From positions 89,783,784-89,847,783 of the forward strand of contig NC_072893.1 of assembly GCF_027943255.1 (NCBI RefSeq): a stretch of 64,000 bases of DNA, given 5' to 3'. The translations under genes were made by a program, and so were the position numbers. Below, in pieces: positions 43,743 to 55,435 of this stretch. Numbering within the stretch: the first letter of the stretch is position 1; each line of letters starts with the position of its first letter. A model generated the notes under the pieces. The model did not search any database. It was not told where the DNA came from and saw nothing but the letters and a program-made list of their open reading frames with translations. The DNA is from Anastrepha obliqua (taxonomy: Eukaryota; Arthropoda; Insecta; Diptera; Tephritidae).

Positions 43743-44864
43743 CAGGGTGTATACGGTATTGGAGGACATGCATATATGTACATATAAGGATGTGACTATA
43801 ACTTCCCGAAACTATTATTTTTATTTTTGCTCTTTCTCAGATATAAGGGAGGACTACAACTTAACTCAGGAAAGGAAAAGACATAGAGTTATGGTCTTAC
43901 CGTTGTTGTGTGCACAAATCACACCGATTTAGAAATCTCAAATTTTCTTAAGTACGACCGTTTATTTGCTCATAAGGTTCGTTGTAAATTGGATGCATCA
44001 CGCGGTGATGCAGAATCTGTTGCAAAATAATATTATAAAAGAAATGATCCGATCTGTAGAAGTTATTCAACGAGGGCAATCGATCATTAAGGAGAACCCT
44101 TCAAAATCAATGAGTGCCCTTCTGAGGGAGTTTAGTGTTTTAAGAGTCAAAGAGTTATCCGTCGAGCTGTCTCTGAAAATCTCCGATATAAGTCCTCCGT
44201 TATGCGCAAAAGATCAAATCAAATCAAATATCCTACACGAAATTAAACAACCTAAAGCGCCTGAAATGCGCCAAGACCGCAGAAGTGACAGATGGCCATG
44301 TTCTAATCCTACAGAAGTTCCTGTTGTTATGCACACAAAGTCTCCACCCACTGTTATGGGTTTAGGTGGACATGCCATGCCACGACACTTCTTTACTCAA
44401 AGATTTCGAGTCACAGTGACAGCCCATACACCTTTCAGCAAGACTCTGCTCCTTCACAAAAAAGCGATGGCGGCACAAGATTGTATGACTAAAATTTTCC
44501 ATGACCACCTAACACCGAACTTATGGTCACCTAACTCCTCACACCCTAATCCCCTGGACTACTACATGTGGGGCGTAGTTGAGCGCGAAACCAATAAGCA
44601 TCCTCGTAAGACCACTTCTTGTTTCAAGGCTGCACTTAGTACCGTGATGATCATAATGAATAAGGAGCATTTTATTCGGGAATGCAAACGTACACGGATC
44701 GAGGAAGTTATTGCAGCTAATGGAAATTTTATTGAATTATTTTACCTATATGTAGATACACAATCAGTTAATGTTGTGTAAAAAAAAGTTTCATTAAATT
44801 TTATTAAAAATAAAAGCTTATTTCATTTTACTCTTTAGTTGTTCTCATATACCGCTCATGCCTG
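43743..44864 (+). mobile_element. maT-like (DD37D) Tc1-mariner element
   Basis: Ends CAGGGTGTATACGGTATTGG (left) and, inverted, CAGGCATGAGCGGTATATGA (right), TA outside both (43741-43742, 44865-44866); 1122 bp, near full length for this group. Confidence 0.78.
43966..44781 (+). pseudogene. DD37D transposase, frameshifted but long open frame
   Basis: The 271-codon frame has a decayed N-terminus and then MAAQDCMTKIFHDHLTPNLW, NPLDYYMWGVVERETNKHPR and a C-terminus VIAANGNFIELF. The second catalytic block FQQDSAPS is present near 44432 in another frame; a frameshift follows it. From that Asp to the Asp of NPLDYY is about 37 residues, the DD37D spacing of maT elements. The first Asp region is unclear. 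Confidence 0.72.
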
Positions 44865-44873
44865 TATATATAT

Positions 44874-45105
44874 TATTATTGGCGCTCACTCTTTTTGTTG
44901 TTGGGTGTTTGAGTGGGATCCTCCTCCTATTTGTGACGTGCGTCCACAAATGGAGAGCATTAATACTTTGTGCCGCCTTTGAACGACAGATGGCTTTTTT
45001 ATAAACTTTTTTATGGCAGAAATATACGTGACAGTCTGTAATTGCCGTTGAGGGCCGACCGCTATAGAAAAAACTTGGAGTTTCATGCACTTCGGCTGCG
45101 GCGGC
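44874..45105 (-). mobile_element. tRNA-derived SINE, partial copy
   Basis: Blocks ttattggcgctcactc, ttgttgggtgtttgag, ctcctcctatttgtgacgtg, cacaaatggagagc and ttttttatggcagaaatata match the SINE body in order; the head region survives only as cttcggctgcggcgg. It lies 10 bp from the end of the maT-like element. Confidence 0.65.
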
Positions 45106-45588
45106 ATATATTAATAACTATGATTTGCTATCGAACATAGTTGAGACATTTTATAATCCTTTTCTGCCTTTAAGTCAATTTTGCATGAACTTTCTCAAGA
45201 TTTTATTCTGGTTAAGAAAATTAAGCTGTAGGTATAAATAGGTTTGGTACTCAAAGGATTAAACAAAGGAGATTTTAAAAACAGATTTTATAATTTTCAC
45301 GAAATCATCTTTGTTTCGTTCAGATTCAGCATTTTCTTAAGAGATTTTGATTTATTAAACAAGTCTCTTTATAGTAATTATGTTAGTTTGTATTATAGAG
45401 TTTAACATTAAGTGTAATCTCAAGATGTCTCGGAACTACTTAAAATCAAAAAGGCGTTTCTTTTAATGAATTGAAAATGTTTTTTATACGACCCACCAGT
45501 TACTTTGTAATGTTTAATATCGTGAAATATGTTGGTGAAATAAAAGACCTATGAGGGATAGGTCCTCTTTCAATAAGCATATACATTA
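45106..45588. other. Unassigned AT-rich sequence
   Basis: No coding or repeat identity recognised. Confidence 0.35.
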
Positions 45589-46268
45589 GGGTGGTCCAAA
45601 AATGCATGGGAAAAAAATTTTTATTTAAAATTTTTATGCTGCCGCCCCCCATAATGGTAAAGAATGAAAAATAAAAAGACCCGTATTTTTTTTTTTTTTA
45701 ATCAGACCATATTTAATGGTGCCGCCGGGGCTTTGAAATATCCCATGTATTTTGCATGGGAAAAAAATACTTTTTCGTAGATTTCATGTAAAATCCTGGA
45801 AAATGAATATATTTTAACCGGATACCTCAGTTTCTCTTCATAATGGGTCAGGGAATAACAACCAATTATGAAATAATTAATTTTTTTGTATTAACTATTT
45901 TTTATAGAACCCCAAAAAGCCCCCATAAAACAAAAATCTAAGAAAAAATCGAAAAACAATATTTTATATTACTTTTATGAAAATAGTTAATACAAAAAAA
46001 ATTAATTATTTCATAATTGGTTGTTATTCCCTGACCAATTATGAAGAGAAACTGAGTTATCCGGTTAAAATATATTCATTTTCTAGGTTTTTACATGAAA
46101 TCTACGAAAAAGTATTTTTTTCCCATGCAAAATACATGGGATATTTCAAAGCCCCGGCGGCACCATTAAATATGGTCTGATTAAAAAAAAAAAAAATACG
46201 GGTCTTTTTATTTTTCATTCTTTACTATTTTGGGGGGCGGCAGCATACAAATTTTTTTTGGACCACCC
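45589..46268. mobile_element. 680-bp palindromic (foldback) MITE with TA target duplication
   Basis: The left arm 45589 to about 45903 is repeated inverted from about 45978 to 46268, leaving a loop of roughly 75 bp. The end reads GGGTGGTCCAAAAA inward from both sides. Inner landmarks such as gccccggcggcaccattaaa, cccatgcaaaatacatggga and aattatttcataattggttg pair across the arms. TA flanks at 45587-45588 and 46269-46270 indicate Tc1-mariner-type integration. No reading frame of note. Confidence 0.93.
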
Positions 46269-46319
46269 TAATATACATATACCTAAATATGCCGATGTCT
46301 GACCTACTGACATAAATTA

Positions 46320-46480
46320 GTGGTGTACAATAGCGTTGTAATCCATACAAACCGTGAGCATAGCCTTCATTTTTGACTGAAAACGATGTATTTTTAGGTC
46401 TTGGTCCATTCGGATCTCTTCACTTATTCGCCTGATGTCTGTATTGAGTTTCGTATGCATAAGCCTACGTCTCGTCTCCA
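46320..46480 (-). pseudogene. mariner-like fragment, weak
   Basis: The minus-strand frame near 46320-46480 reads DIRRISEEIRMDQDLKIHRF then QSKMKAMLTVCMDYNAIVHH. The latter resembles the mariner phrase SKVKAMLTVFFDYNGVVHHE downstream of the first catalytic Asp. Short and isolated. Confidence 0.4.
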
Positions 46481-46661
46481 ATAAAGAGTCAGCCTTATAA
46501 ATCATGCATTTCGCGATATTCAAAATCAACGCGTTCCCTTTTTTGCATGAAACGCACCAACACTGCACAAAGCCACTGAGCGGATCCATAACTTATGCAC
46601 TTCCGAATGCTGTCCATGCACCAGCTCATTCGTATATGGCGGTCATTCCAGAAATATACTA

Positions 46662-47924
46662 CTGTGCCAAAAAATAAGGTGAATTTATTTGTCAAACTTC
46701 GCGGGATTAAGATTTCGCTCTAGTTATTTTTTTCATAAGTTGTGTTGTGTGAGCACTGTTAATAACATCTGGGCCAACTTTCATGTGAATGTCATTATCA
46801 GTAATATATTTACGCTTGTGTTTACCAAAAGCTTGTGTTTACCAAGAGTGCATTTTTCGATTTTTACAATGTCTGATTTGATTGAGCAGAGAAGTTCCAT
46901 CAAATTTTGTTTACGGAATGAAATTTCGGCTGCGGAAACGTGCAGAAGGCATGTTGCAGAAGGCATTTGGTGATTCGACCATGTCGCAGAAAAATGTTCA
47001 TAAGTGGTACAAAGACTTCAAAGAAGGTCGAGAACGTGTTGATGATTTGGAGCGCTCCGGACGACCATCGACGTCAACAGATGACCAACACGTCAATAAA
47101 GTGAAGAAGTTAGTGCTCAAAAATCGTCGGTTGACTGTTAAATACCTTACCTTTTCTGTGAAAACCATTTTGAAAGACCATTTGGGCCAACGAAAAGTCA
47201 AATCTCGTTTGGTACCGAAAACTCTCAATTTCTTGGAAAAAGGTCGTCGCGTTGATATGTGTGAAACAATGCTTTCAGACTATCAGGACAAGCTCAAATG
47301 CATCATTACGGGAGATGAGACTTGGATTTATGCTTGCGACCCTGAAACAACCGACCAATCAAGCGAATATCGTGTTAAAGGCGAGGCCAGACCGAAAAGA
47401 CCACGTCAAAGTCGTTCAAAAATAAAGGTCATGAGGACAGTTTTTTTCGATTTTCGTGGTGTGGTGCACTATGAATTCCTTCGTCCTGGCCAAACTGTTA
47501 ATAAGGACAATTCGTTTAAAAAGACCAGAATTATGGGCCAACAACTCTTGGTTTTTGCATCACGATAATGCACCGTCTCACACTGCACTCGTTCTTCGTG
47601 ACCATTTCGTCAAAAATTCCACGCATATCGTTCCGCAACCACCGTATTCGCCTGATTTGGCTCCGTGTGACTTCTGGCTATTCCCAAAACTCAAGAGGCC
47701 TCTCCGGGGAACGCGTTCCGAGTCGATTGAGGAGATAAAAGCTGAATCGAAGAAGGTGCTATACCGGAAATGGACTATTTGGCATGTTTTGGGGATTGGA
47801 AAAATCGTTGGCATAAGTGTATTTCATCGAGAGGGGACTATTTTGAAGGGGATGAAATTGATTTACAAGAATAAATAAAGATTTTTCATTTTACAACCAA
47901 ATTCATCTTACTTTTTGCGCACAG
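46662..47924 (+). mobile_element. full-length mariner, sister of the copy at 13145
   Basis: Ends CTGTGCCAAAAAATAAGGTG and, inverted, CTGTGCGCAAAAAGTAAGAT; TA before the left end (46660-46661), TT after the right end. 1263 bp. Opposite in orientation to the copy at 13145-14441. Confidence 0.9.
46870..47876 (+). pseudogene. mariner DD34D transposase with several frameshifts
   Basis: Starts MSDLIEQRSSIKFCLRNEIS at 46870. A small duplication near 46940-46970 (gcagaaggcat twice) shifts the frame, after which MSQKNVHKWYKDFKEGRERV continues. The GDETWIYACDPETTDQSSEY box with the first Asp is intact here. A deletion of about 35 bp after QTVNK near 47507 removes YYLSVMRRLREA and shifts the frame to WFLHHDNAPSHTALVLRDHF and SPDLAPCDFWLFPKL (34-residue spacing). 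A last shift occurs near 47762 before the C-terminus. Confidence 0.88.
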
Positions 47925-48673
47925 TTATATAGTATTATACAAATAGAATCTTACACGCCAGAAGAAAAGCAGAATATTAAAAAAGGTCCAACAAGCTGAA
48001 CTCATTTCAATAATTTTCGGTATAACACACAACTTGCCGTTCCTCCTGGATGTAAGAATTGTCTGAATGCTGCCCCGATTCCCGAATCCCGCAAATCAAT
48101 ATAAATTTGGACCGTGTTAGGACAAATAACTTTCTGATTTTGTGTTTAACTTAATATTACTGCTACACAGTTCAGCGGCAGGAGAAAGAACACTTTTTGA
48201 AATAGCTTTACTAACAACTAAATACAGAAACAAATTTAATATTCAGACAATTATCATGTTTGCTAAAGAGTTGTGGCGGTAAAAAAAGAGACCGCTATAT
48301 CTGGTATCCTACTGAGTAGTTTTGAACCGCACTCGATTTTAACAGATGATCTCAGTATAACTTTAAGTAACATATCGCGCGATTGCTGGAAGTATGGCAT
48401 ATTATAAAAACAAGCTTTAGTTATGAAGGAGAATTTATCCGTTTTTTTACTGAACAATTTAAAGTTGTAGCTCATTAGAAGTTAATTGAGTTGTTTGACA
48501 TTCCTCCATCTAAGGCGGAAAGAATGTGAACAAAATTTTGTGTGTGTTGACTACTCTAAAATGTGAACAACGCAAGAGAGCTCTATAACATGAACAAAGA
48601 GCGTTTCAAAGTTTTCATGAAGTTCGCATTGAGCTCAATTAATTCCGAACTTGAGGAATCCTCTAATCTATAC
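47925..48673. other. Unassigned sequence
   Basis: No coding or repeat identity recognised between the mariner and the Helitron-related segment. Confidence 0.35.
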
Positions 48674-49741
48674 CATAAAGGTGAATGTCTGTACGTTGTC
48701 CGCGCATTACTTCCAAACGACAGCACCAAATGACGTAAAATTTTTTATATAGGGGGCTTCAATAGGTGCGCTTCAATTTTTCTCAAATAGGGAGGGCGAA
48801 CGACGCAATATTTTTTATTTTTCGCTTGTCATTTGTAAACTTCATTAGTATACATTTCATCATGGAACGCTACACACTTGAGCAACGATTGAAAATCGTG
48901 CAAATTTTTTATGAAAATAATCAATCTGTTTTTCAATTGGCGCGGGTCGATTTTGGCGCCTGTGGCAGCCATTTTGTTTTAGTGACATCTGCCAAATCTT
49001 TTTTTTATTATTCAGTTATTTATGCCAAATCATCATGGCAAGTTACACGATTGAACAGCACGTTCAAATGATAAAACTTTATTATCAAAATGAGTGTTCA
49101 TTAACGCAAACGTTGCGCGCATTGCGCCCATTTTTCGGTAGACGTGGTGGCCCTTCCAATTTCTTATGGCCCATATTGAACCATATGGACCTAGACGACA
49201 TGTGGTTCCAGCAGGACGGCGCTACGTGCCACACAGCAAACGCCATTTTATTCAATATCAACATCTACCCGCCCTTATTGAAAAACCCTTTACATTCATA
49301 TTTTCACCCAGTGAAGGTTATAGGCATGTTTTTATGATGCCCACAGCCCCCAGGTCGCGCCACCACTCTCATTCGTCACTAATAATCGAATATTTGCTTA
49401 AATTTAATCTAAAAAATCTTATTTTTCCTATTTCTCACTATTTATAGCACACTCTAGACTTCATAATCTGCATAAGCTGTTCAACTATGACCCAAATGCA
49501 AAGTTCAAAAACGGTTTGAGATAGAAAATTAATAAAAATAATTTTGCTTCATATTTTTCTGATTGGTTGTTTTGATTTTATTCAACGAGGCATAGCAACG
49601 GATGCCGGGTATGGTAATATTATGGTTATTAATAAAAAATTATTTTCTATGAAATTTTATTTGTTTGTAATTCTTTTATATACATATCCTAAATCCCTTA
49701 AAACTACTCCTACGCGAGCGGGGCCGCGGGTCAAAGCTAGT
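48674..49741 (+). mobile_element. Helitron-related 3' segment with hairpin and CTAGT end, holding a DD41D relic
   Basis: Same family as 25621-26053 in reverse. The right end has the GC-rich palindromic stretch CGCGAGCGGGGCCGCGGG (49713-49730) shortly before CTAGT (49737-49741), the arrangement of Helitron/Helentron 3' ends in insects. The segment is split at 48752-49290 by another element. Confidence 0.7.
48752..49290 (+). mobile_element. DD41D deletion derivative (539 bp) inside the Helitron segment
   Basis: Ends GGGGGCTTCAATAGGTGCG and, inverted, AAGGGTTTTTCAATAAGGGC, with TA at 48750-48751 and 49291-49292. The uninterrupted sequence at 25621-26053 (gacgtaaaaatttttatacattcat, inverted) shows the empty site. 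Inside are two transposase starts, MERYTLEQRLKIVQIFYENN at 48862 and MASYTIEQHVQMIKLYYQNE at 49035, then a jump to [20 protein letters not shown] near 49184. Confidence 0.82.
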
Positions 49742-49927
49742 AGACAATAATATTAATTAGGAGGATGAATTGAACGACGGTGACTACAGCTCAGAGTCAC
49801 CGGAGAAAATTAATGCAATTGAAGCTCTTGAGATTTTCAACAAAGCGTTACAGTGGGCTAGCTTTATCCGATTAAAATGGTATGAATGTGCGTATTGAGG
49901 CGTCTAAGAAAGAAAGCTGTGTTTTAA

Positions 49928-50657
49928 GGGGTTAGTCTACTTTGTCACTTTAAAATTTTTCAATTTTTTTTTTTTGCATAATTTGAAATTATATATATCC
50001 AGAAATATTGTGTAAAAATTTTAAGAAAATCCGAGCACTCTAACTATTTTTTTTTTACCTGAACATCATTTCGTCTACCTGCGCGTATAGCGTGCATTAA
50101 AAACTTTAAACGCGTTTTTCTCAAAACAACGTTTTCAAAATCTAGCTCCACTGTATCTCAAAAACTAATCAACCGATTTTCATAAAATTTGGATCACCTA
50201 TTCTAGACATAATTTGCACCAAATTGACGCTCGGGGGTTTTGAAATTTTAAATTTTTACTATATATTTTTTTTAAATATGCGAAAAAAAAAACCGTTCTA
50301 TCAAAAATTTTCCATTTTTATCAGCCATTTTTTTTGTCTTCATTAAAACCTAATATCCGAGGGTCATTTTGTAGCCAGTATCTTACTGAATCTGAAACAT
50401 TTTGATTTTTTTGTTTCAGACAAGCCGTTCTTGAGTTCTGATGGAGCTGCCTCACCAACCCATGTTTGAGACGTTACGCTTCACTGCTATTTTTTTACTA
50501 AAAATACTATAAAATTGAATAAAAAAAAATGTATTTCTGAATTTTAAGACTTTATTTAATAAATCAAACAAATTTTATATTACTATCATTTATAGTTTTC
50601 TCAAAAAAAAATCACGAATATAGCCTTTTTTTCGAGTCTCCAAAGTAGACTGACCCC
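49928..50657. mobile_element. TTAA-flanked MITE, 730 bp
   Basis: Ends GGGGTTAGTCTACTTTG and, inverted, GGGGTCAGTCTACTTTG; TTAA at 49924-49927 and 50658-50661. No transposase frame. Related in structure, not in sequence, to 32836-33586. Confidence 0.9.
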
Positions 50658-50661
50658 TTAA

Positions 50662-53639
50662 GTGCTAGAAAAACCGAAGATACAAAAGAAGGTTTTAATT
50701 GATGTGTTTTTTTTTTATAAATAGTTCTTTGAAATTTACATTCCACATCATACAATAATAAACTGTGAATTTAATTGCGTAAGTATGTATTGGTTTTAAT
50801 TAGTTTTTATAGTTTAAGGTTTTTTGTTTGTTTTTGTTTAAAAAGTTCTTATTGCTGTGGCAACACTGGGGCACACATTTTATTAAACACATTAATGATT
50901 TTTTTTATTAGTTTAATCATAGTCTCACTTGGCTTCCCTCTGCCGAGAGCAGTTTCCTTAAATTTTTTGAATTTATATTTTCAATTTATATTTAATAGCT
51001 CTAATTTACTTTGTACGCGCCATAGCCTGTAATGTTGTTAACTCATAGACTTAATTGAACGAAATAAAAGAAAAATAATTAAATTTGACAGTTAACATAT
51101 CGACACAAAAGTGCCGCATGGTAATAGTAAACGATTCAGTCCATTTCCACGTATGTAACCATTGATTGTGTAACTCACTACACTCCATCAAATACTATAT
51201 ACATATACTCGTATAGTTTCTTAACTAAATTGCTGTAAATGGTCGTTTGCTAACGTTTAGTGAGTTCCTCTTAGAAACTCCTTAATCTGCTCTAACGGAA
51301 GCTGCTGAGGCATGAAGTGTTTAAAAGTAATTTAATGTCTTGGGGTGCCATGCACGTAGTTAGCACGTAAACTAGTGGCAAATGAGGCTGCAAAATGGAA
51401 GCATTCTACATACGTACATACATACAGTATACCACATAAATAAGTTTACACCTAGCCAAAATTTATATAGTTTGTTTAGTAATTGAAGGAATTGATATGT
51501 ATTTTCATTAATTGAACTCATAAAGATCATTGTAATCTAAACTGCTAAAAGATTAAAAGTATCTCGAATCCCATTAAAATTAAATTATTCTTTCAACAAA
51601 AAGAGACGTGCAAAATGTTTCATTGTAAGTTTCCATTTACGTATGTATATTAGTAGCTGCAATTAGAAAATACATCTTGGATATACAATTATTTAACGTA
51701 TTGATAAGCATTTTACATTCATCCAATTTATTCCCAAGCTTCTTAATTCGCTTCTTCAATTCGTTGAAGTTTTGAGGCGCTTGTTGCGGTATGTGCGTTT
51801 CAAAATTGACCAAGTGTTTTCAATAAAAATGCGTGGTACTCTAAGTTTTGGAATATTTCAAGAATTATAATCTAATAAATTTACTTTGACTCTATGGAAA
51901 CTTGTTTATGTGATATGCTGTATTGATATGCATACCGTATAGGGATAACGTAACTAAGAGACGAACATTTCCGGTTCGCAACAACATACATGCAACGATG
52001 TGTTTGATGTTAGCTAACGTTTATCAACTTGGAAGTGATGTTTTAAATAAAATCCGTTATCTTGGCCAATATAAATATAAAATTAATCACCGTATCGGAA
52101 GATTTATAATTTTTGCAAATTACGTCGTACGTCAATCATATTTGTCACTTGTGAACTAAGCAGCTGCAGCATACAAATAGACAAGCAATGGAGCGCTTAA
52201 AGGTCAAAATAAAGGTTTGCATAATTAAAAATATTTTTTTTTTATTTGGTAAAAAGGTCCTTGTAGACGGGTCAGTGTGTACTACAACAAAAATTATTGA
52301 AAAAGTACTGTACGAATATTTTCTTAGCCCAATTTACTAATTGGAAATTAAACAAAGTAAGAATTCAAATAATGACCCCAAGTTTAGTGGAAGGGTAATA
52401 TAAAACAAAAATTCCTGCCGGGTATATACTCAAAGCCGCATTAAAGTATGTGCGTGGTATATTACACGCGTAACACATATTTACATACAGTATTGCTCAA
52501 AACCGAAGCAACTTTTTCTTCTGAATTATGAACGCCACAACTTTTCGAAAACATGTTTCTGATATTCACTGCGTGGAGTGGTATTTGTCGTATTTGCCTC
52601 TGCTCTCATATGTGAAAATTGGAAACTTCTCGTTAAATTTTCCATAAACTATTTCCATGCAATGCACTAAATATTTAGTCTGTTGATGATTCCTCATAAC
52701 CTCCTTAAAACTAAAATGCCCCGAACGAGTAAACAATAAGCACAATTATTTGCTACAGATAAGCATTAGACGTTGAACTAAGTAGTTCGAGAAGTTTGCT
52801 TTCAGATGATGGAGAAGGGCAGAAAAAAGGTGATGATAATTTCTGATCGCATAGGTATTCTTTCACTACTTGACAATTTCAGAAGTATTTCCGATGAAGC
52901 AATAATTAAAGGTGATGTAAGTTGTCAAATTTTCACCCTGTATTAGCCATTTTGGGCTACTTAATAAATCCCTGATGTTCTCTTGAAAAAGCTACTTTTT
53001 ATTTCAGAGCAAATTCTAAAGGAAAAGTACTCAAAAGTGTAGAAATTAAAACTTTTGCTAACAAGTTAGCATTCGATACTCCTTTCTTGTGCCACAAAAC
53101 ATGGTCAACAGAGGGCGTTAAATTTGTTCATGTCCCAAAAGGCAAACTGAAAAAAAAGATTGGGTAAATTCGTGTAACACAGGTACAGGAAATATCCAAA
53201 ATTCGTATATTGATTAACATAGGTTTTCCGCAAATAGGAAAAGTATAATTTTTGTGGAGACTATTAGTTTTTAAGATAAAAGTTATCAAAGCTTTTGTGA
53301 AACGTACCGCAATTTGCAGAAATTGTTAAAATAAATTCAATCACATGCATTGCCGATACACCGATATATGATAAATTCGCAGGAATGGGCAAGTTAAAAA
53401 TATAAATAACTAAGTACTATTCATAAAATAACAGAAAATTATTCTATGGCTTACCATCTTTGGCACCACCTTTTTTCAATTTTTTACTATCTTTTCAGAA
53501 AGGGGATAAACGTATGCCCCTTTTCCCCTTGCTTCCAAATTGCATCAATGAATTAGGTAGGATCCGAAATCAGTTGTCAAATATTACATTCAAACATACA
53601 TAATTGGAGCTTACAATTTTTTTATGCATTTGTCCTGTT
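50662..53639. other. Unassigned AT-rich sequence
   Basis: No credible gene. On the minus strand near 51700-51800 a short frame reads NELKKRIKKLGNKLDECK, coiled-coil-like and possibly a decayed element. TACA-type simple repeats lie near 51410-51430. The rest shows nothing I can name. Confidence 0.35.
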
Positions 53640-53795
53640 TGTGGCGAGACAAAAAGACCTACCGACTCCGAACGGCAGATATTTTTATGAGGAGTTTTTT
53701 CATGGTAGAAATAGGGTACCCGGAACCTGCGCACTTCCTAATGGTAGTCACGCTCCGATCCATTCGGTTACAGTGGCCGCCTTGTATTTCCTGTG
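53640..53795 (-). mobile_element. tRNA-derived SINE, deleted copy
   Basis: Contains acctaccgactccgaacggcagatatttttatgaggag and the head region tagtcacgctccgatccattcggttacagtggccgcc; the middle including box B is missing. Confidence 0.65.
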
Positions 53796-54767
53796 GGTTG
53801 TCAAAATAGCTTTACACCGAAATAAATACATTAAATTAGAAGATGCACCTTCATAATTTTGGTTTTATTTTAGAGTGTTTTTGTCGACAATAGTAATACT
53901 TAAACGACCTCCGAGGCCGAGTTGAGCTTGTGTAACTATTACTGGGTGGTTTCACGTTCAAATCTTATTGTAGAAAAAGATATTTCTTGACAGTCAGTGG
54001 TCATTGCCAGCAGAAGGGCTACTGCATTTTAAAAAACGGCGCCTATTTGGCTTTTCACGTGCGTAATGGGTTTCAAACAGTTTCGATAAAAATTTGCTTT
54101 TTAATCCTTAATCTTAAGATTTGGTTTATCGGTGTTTGCAGTTGAATAAAGCTCGATTAAATGACACCTTTTACCTTCTGCTCAAATATGAACGAGACGT
54201 TATCAATAAAACGGTCCGCGGATGACATATGGCAAAAATAAATTTTTTGTTTTTTGGTAGGACTGTTATAAGCTTACATGGCAAATTTCAGCGTGATATG
54301 TCACATAGTTTGTTTTCTGTGCTACTGTAAACAAGTCAAGCTCGAAGTATTAAAAAATCTTTAGCAGTTATCTTTCATAGGAAAATTTAAAGTTTTTTCC
54401 AAACAAAGCTTATAATTATAAATTGCGTCCCCCTGCCGATGACGTCGCTATTGCATAAAGAGGCTGGTTTCCGCAACCACTCAGAAATCTGAAGCAGAGA
54501 GCCCTTACAAAATTTCGGGGTGGACCACTCCTAACCTCAGCAAAGGTAATGTGGAACTTATCTTCTTTATGAGAAAAATTGTAAACTAACAATATTTGCT
54601 TTGAGTAGCTGAATGAAGTGGCTTGAGATATATTAAATAATAAAAACTGTAATTAACAAAAAGTTGCGTAGAAGAGTCACGACCAAAATTGATGGTTACA
54701 TATACATACTATAAATTAGCATAAGTTAATTAGGTTTCACCCATCCTCTTTTATTTAATATCTACTA
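53796..54767. other. Unassigned sequence
   Basis: No coding or repeat identity recognised. Confidence 0.35.
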
Positions 54768-55435
54768 GGTTCGCAACTAAGTTTCCGGTGTTTGTCAACA
54801 GATGCCGCCAGCAGCGTGCGCTAGTCGATTCTAACATAACCTAAACGTCATAAAGCAAGCTTAGACATATGGTACTTTGGCATCATATACTTTTGGTTTT
54901 GTGAAAATGTCTGTCGCCTCGGCCGAGTATTCACGCTGCTAAGGTTATGCTATGTATTTGGTGGGACCAAGTTGGTGCTATTTATTATGAACTGTTAAAA
55001 CCAAGCCAAACCATCACTTTGGATCGGTATCGACTTCAATTGATGCGATTGAGCAGAGCACGGCGCGAGAGGCGGCCGCAATACGGGGAGGCATGAAAAA
55101 GTGATTATACAGCATGACAATACTCGGTCTCACGTTGCCAAACCCGTTAAAACCTATCTGGAAACACTGAAATGGGAGATCCTACCGCACCCGCCATATT
55201 CTCCACATGGTCTAGCTGACCAGTAGTTCCAATCATATGAAGACATCAAAAAATGGCTTGATCCGTGGATAGCCTCAAAAGATAAACAGTTTGGCGCGAC
55301 GGTATACGAGATCTACCAGAAAGATGGGAAAAAGTAGTAGCCAGCAATGGGAAATACTTTCAATGATTAACTTGTAACCATTTTTTCAAAATAAAGTTGC
55401 ATTTTCATCAAAAACTTAGAACTTAGTTGCACACT
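54768..55435 (+). mobile_element. mariner, fifth family, internally deleted (668 bp)
   Basis: Ends GGTTCGCAACTAAGTTTCCG and, inverted, AGTGTGCAACTAAGTTCTAA; TA at 54766-54767 and 55436-55437. Contains only the C-terminal part of a transposase. Confidence 0.82.
54940..55365 (+). pseudogene. mariner transposase, catalytic C-terminal part
   Basis: Frame-shifting translation gives MLCIWWDQVG-like start, IYYELLKPSQTITLDRYRLQ, VIIQHDNTRSHVAKPVKTYL (second Asp), EILPHPPYSPHGLADQ (third Asp region lost by deletion of APSDYHLF) and a C-terminal KWLDPWIASKDKQFGA run. Closest in phrasing to mellifera-type mariners. The N-terminal half is deleted. Confidence 0.78.

Noticed and set aside
51700..51830. 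Coiled-coil-like minus-strand frame as a transposase tail
   Set aside because: Too short, no catalytic motif and no terminal repeats nearby.
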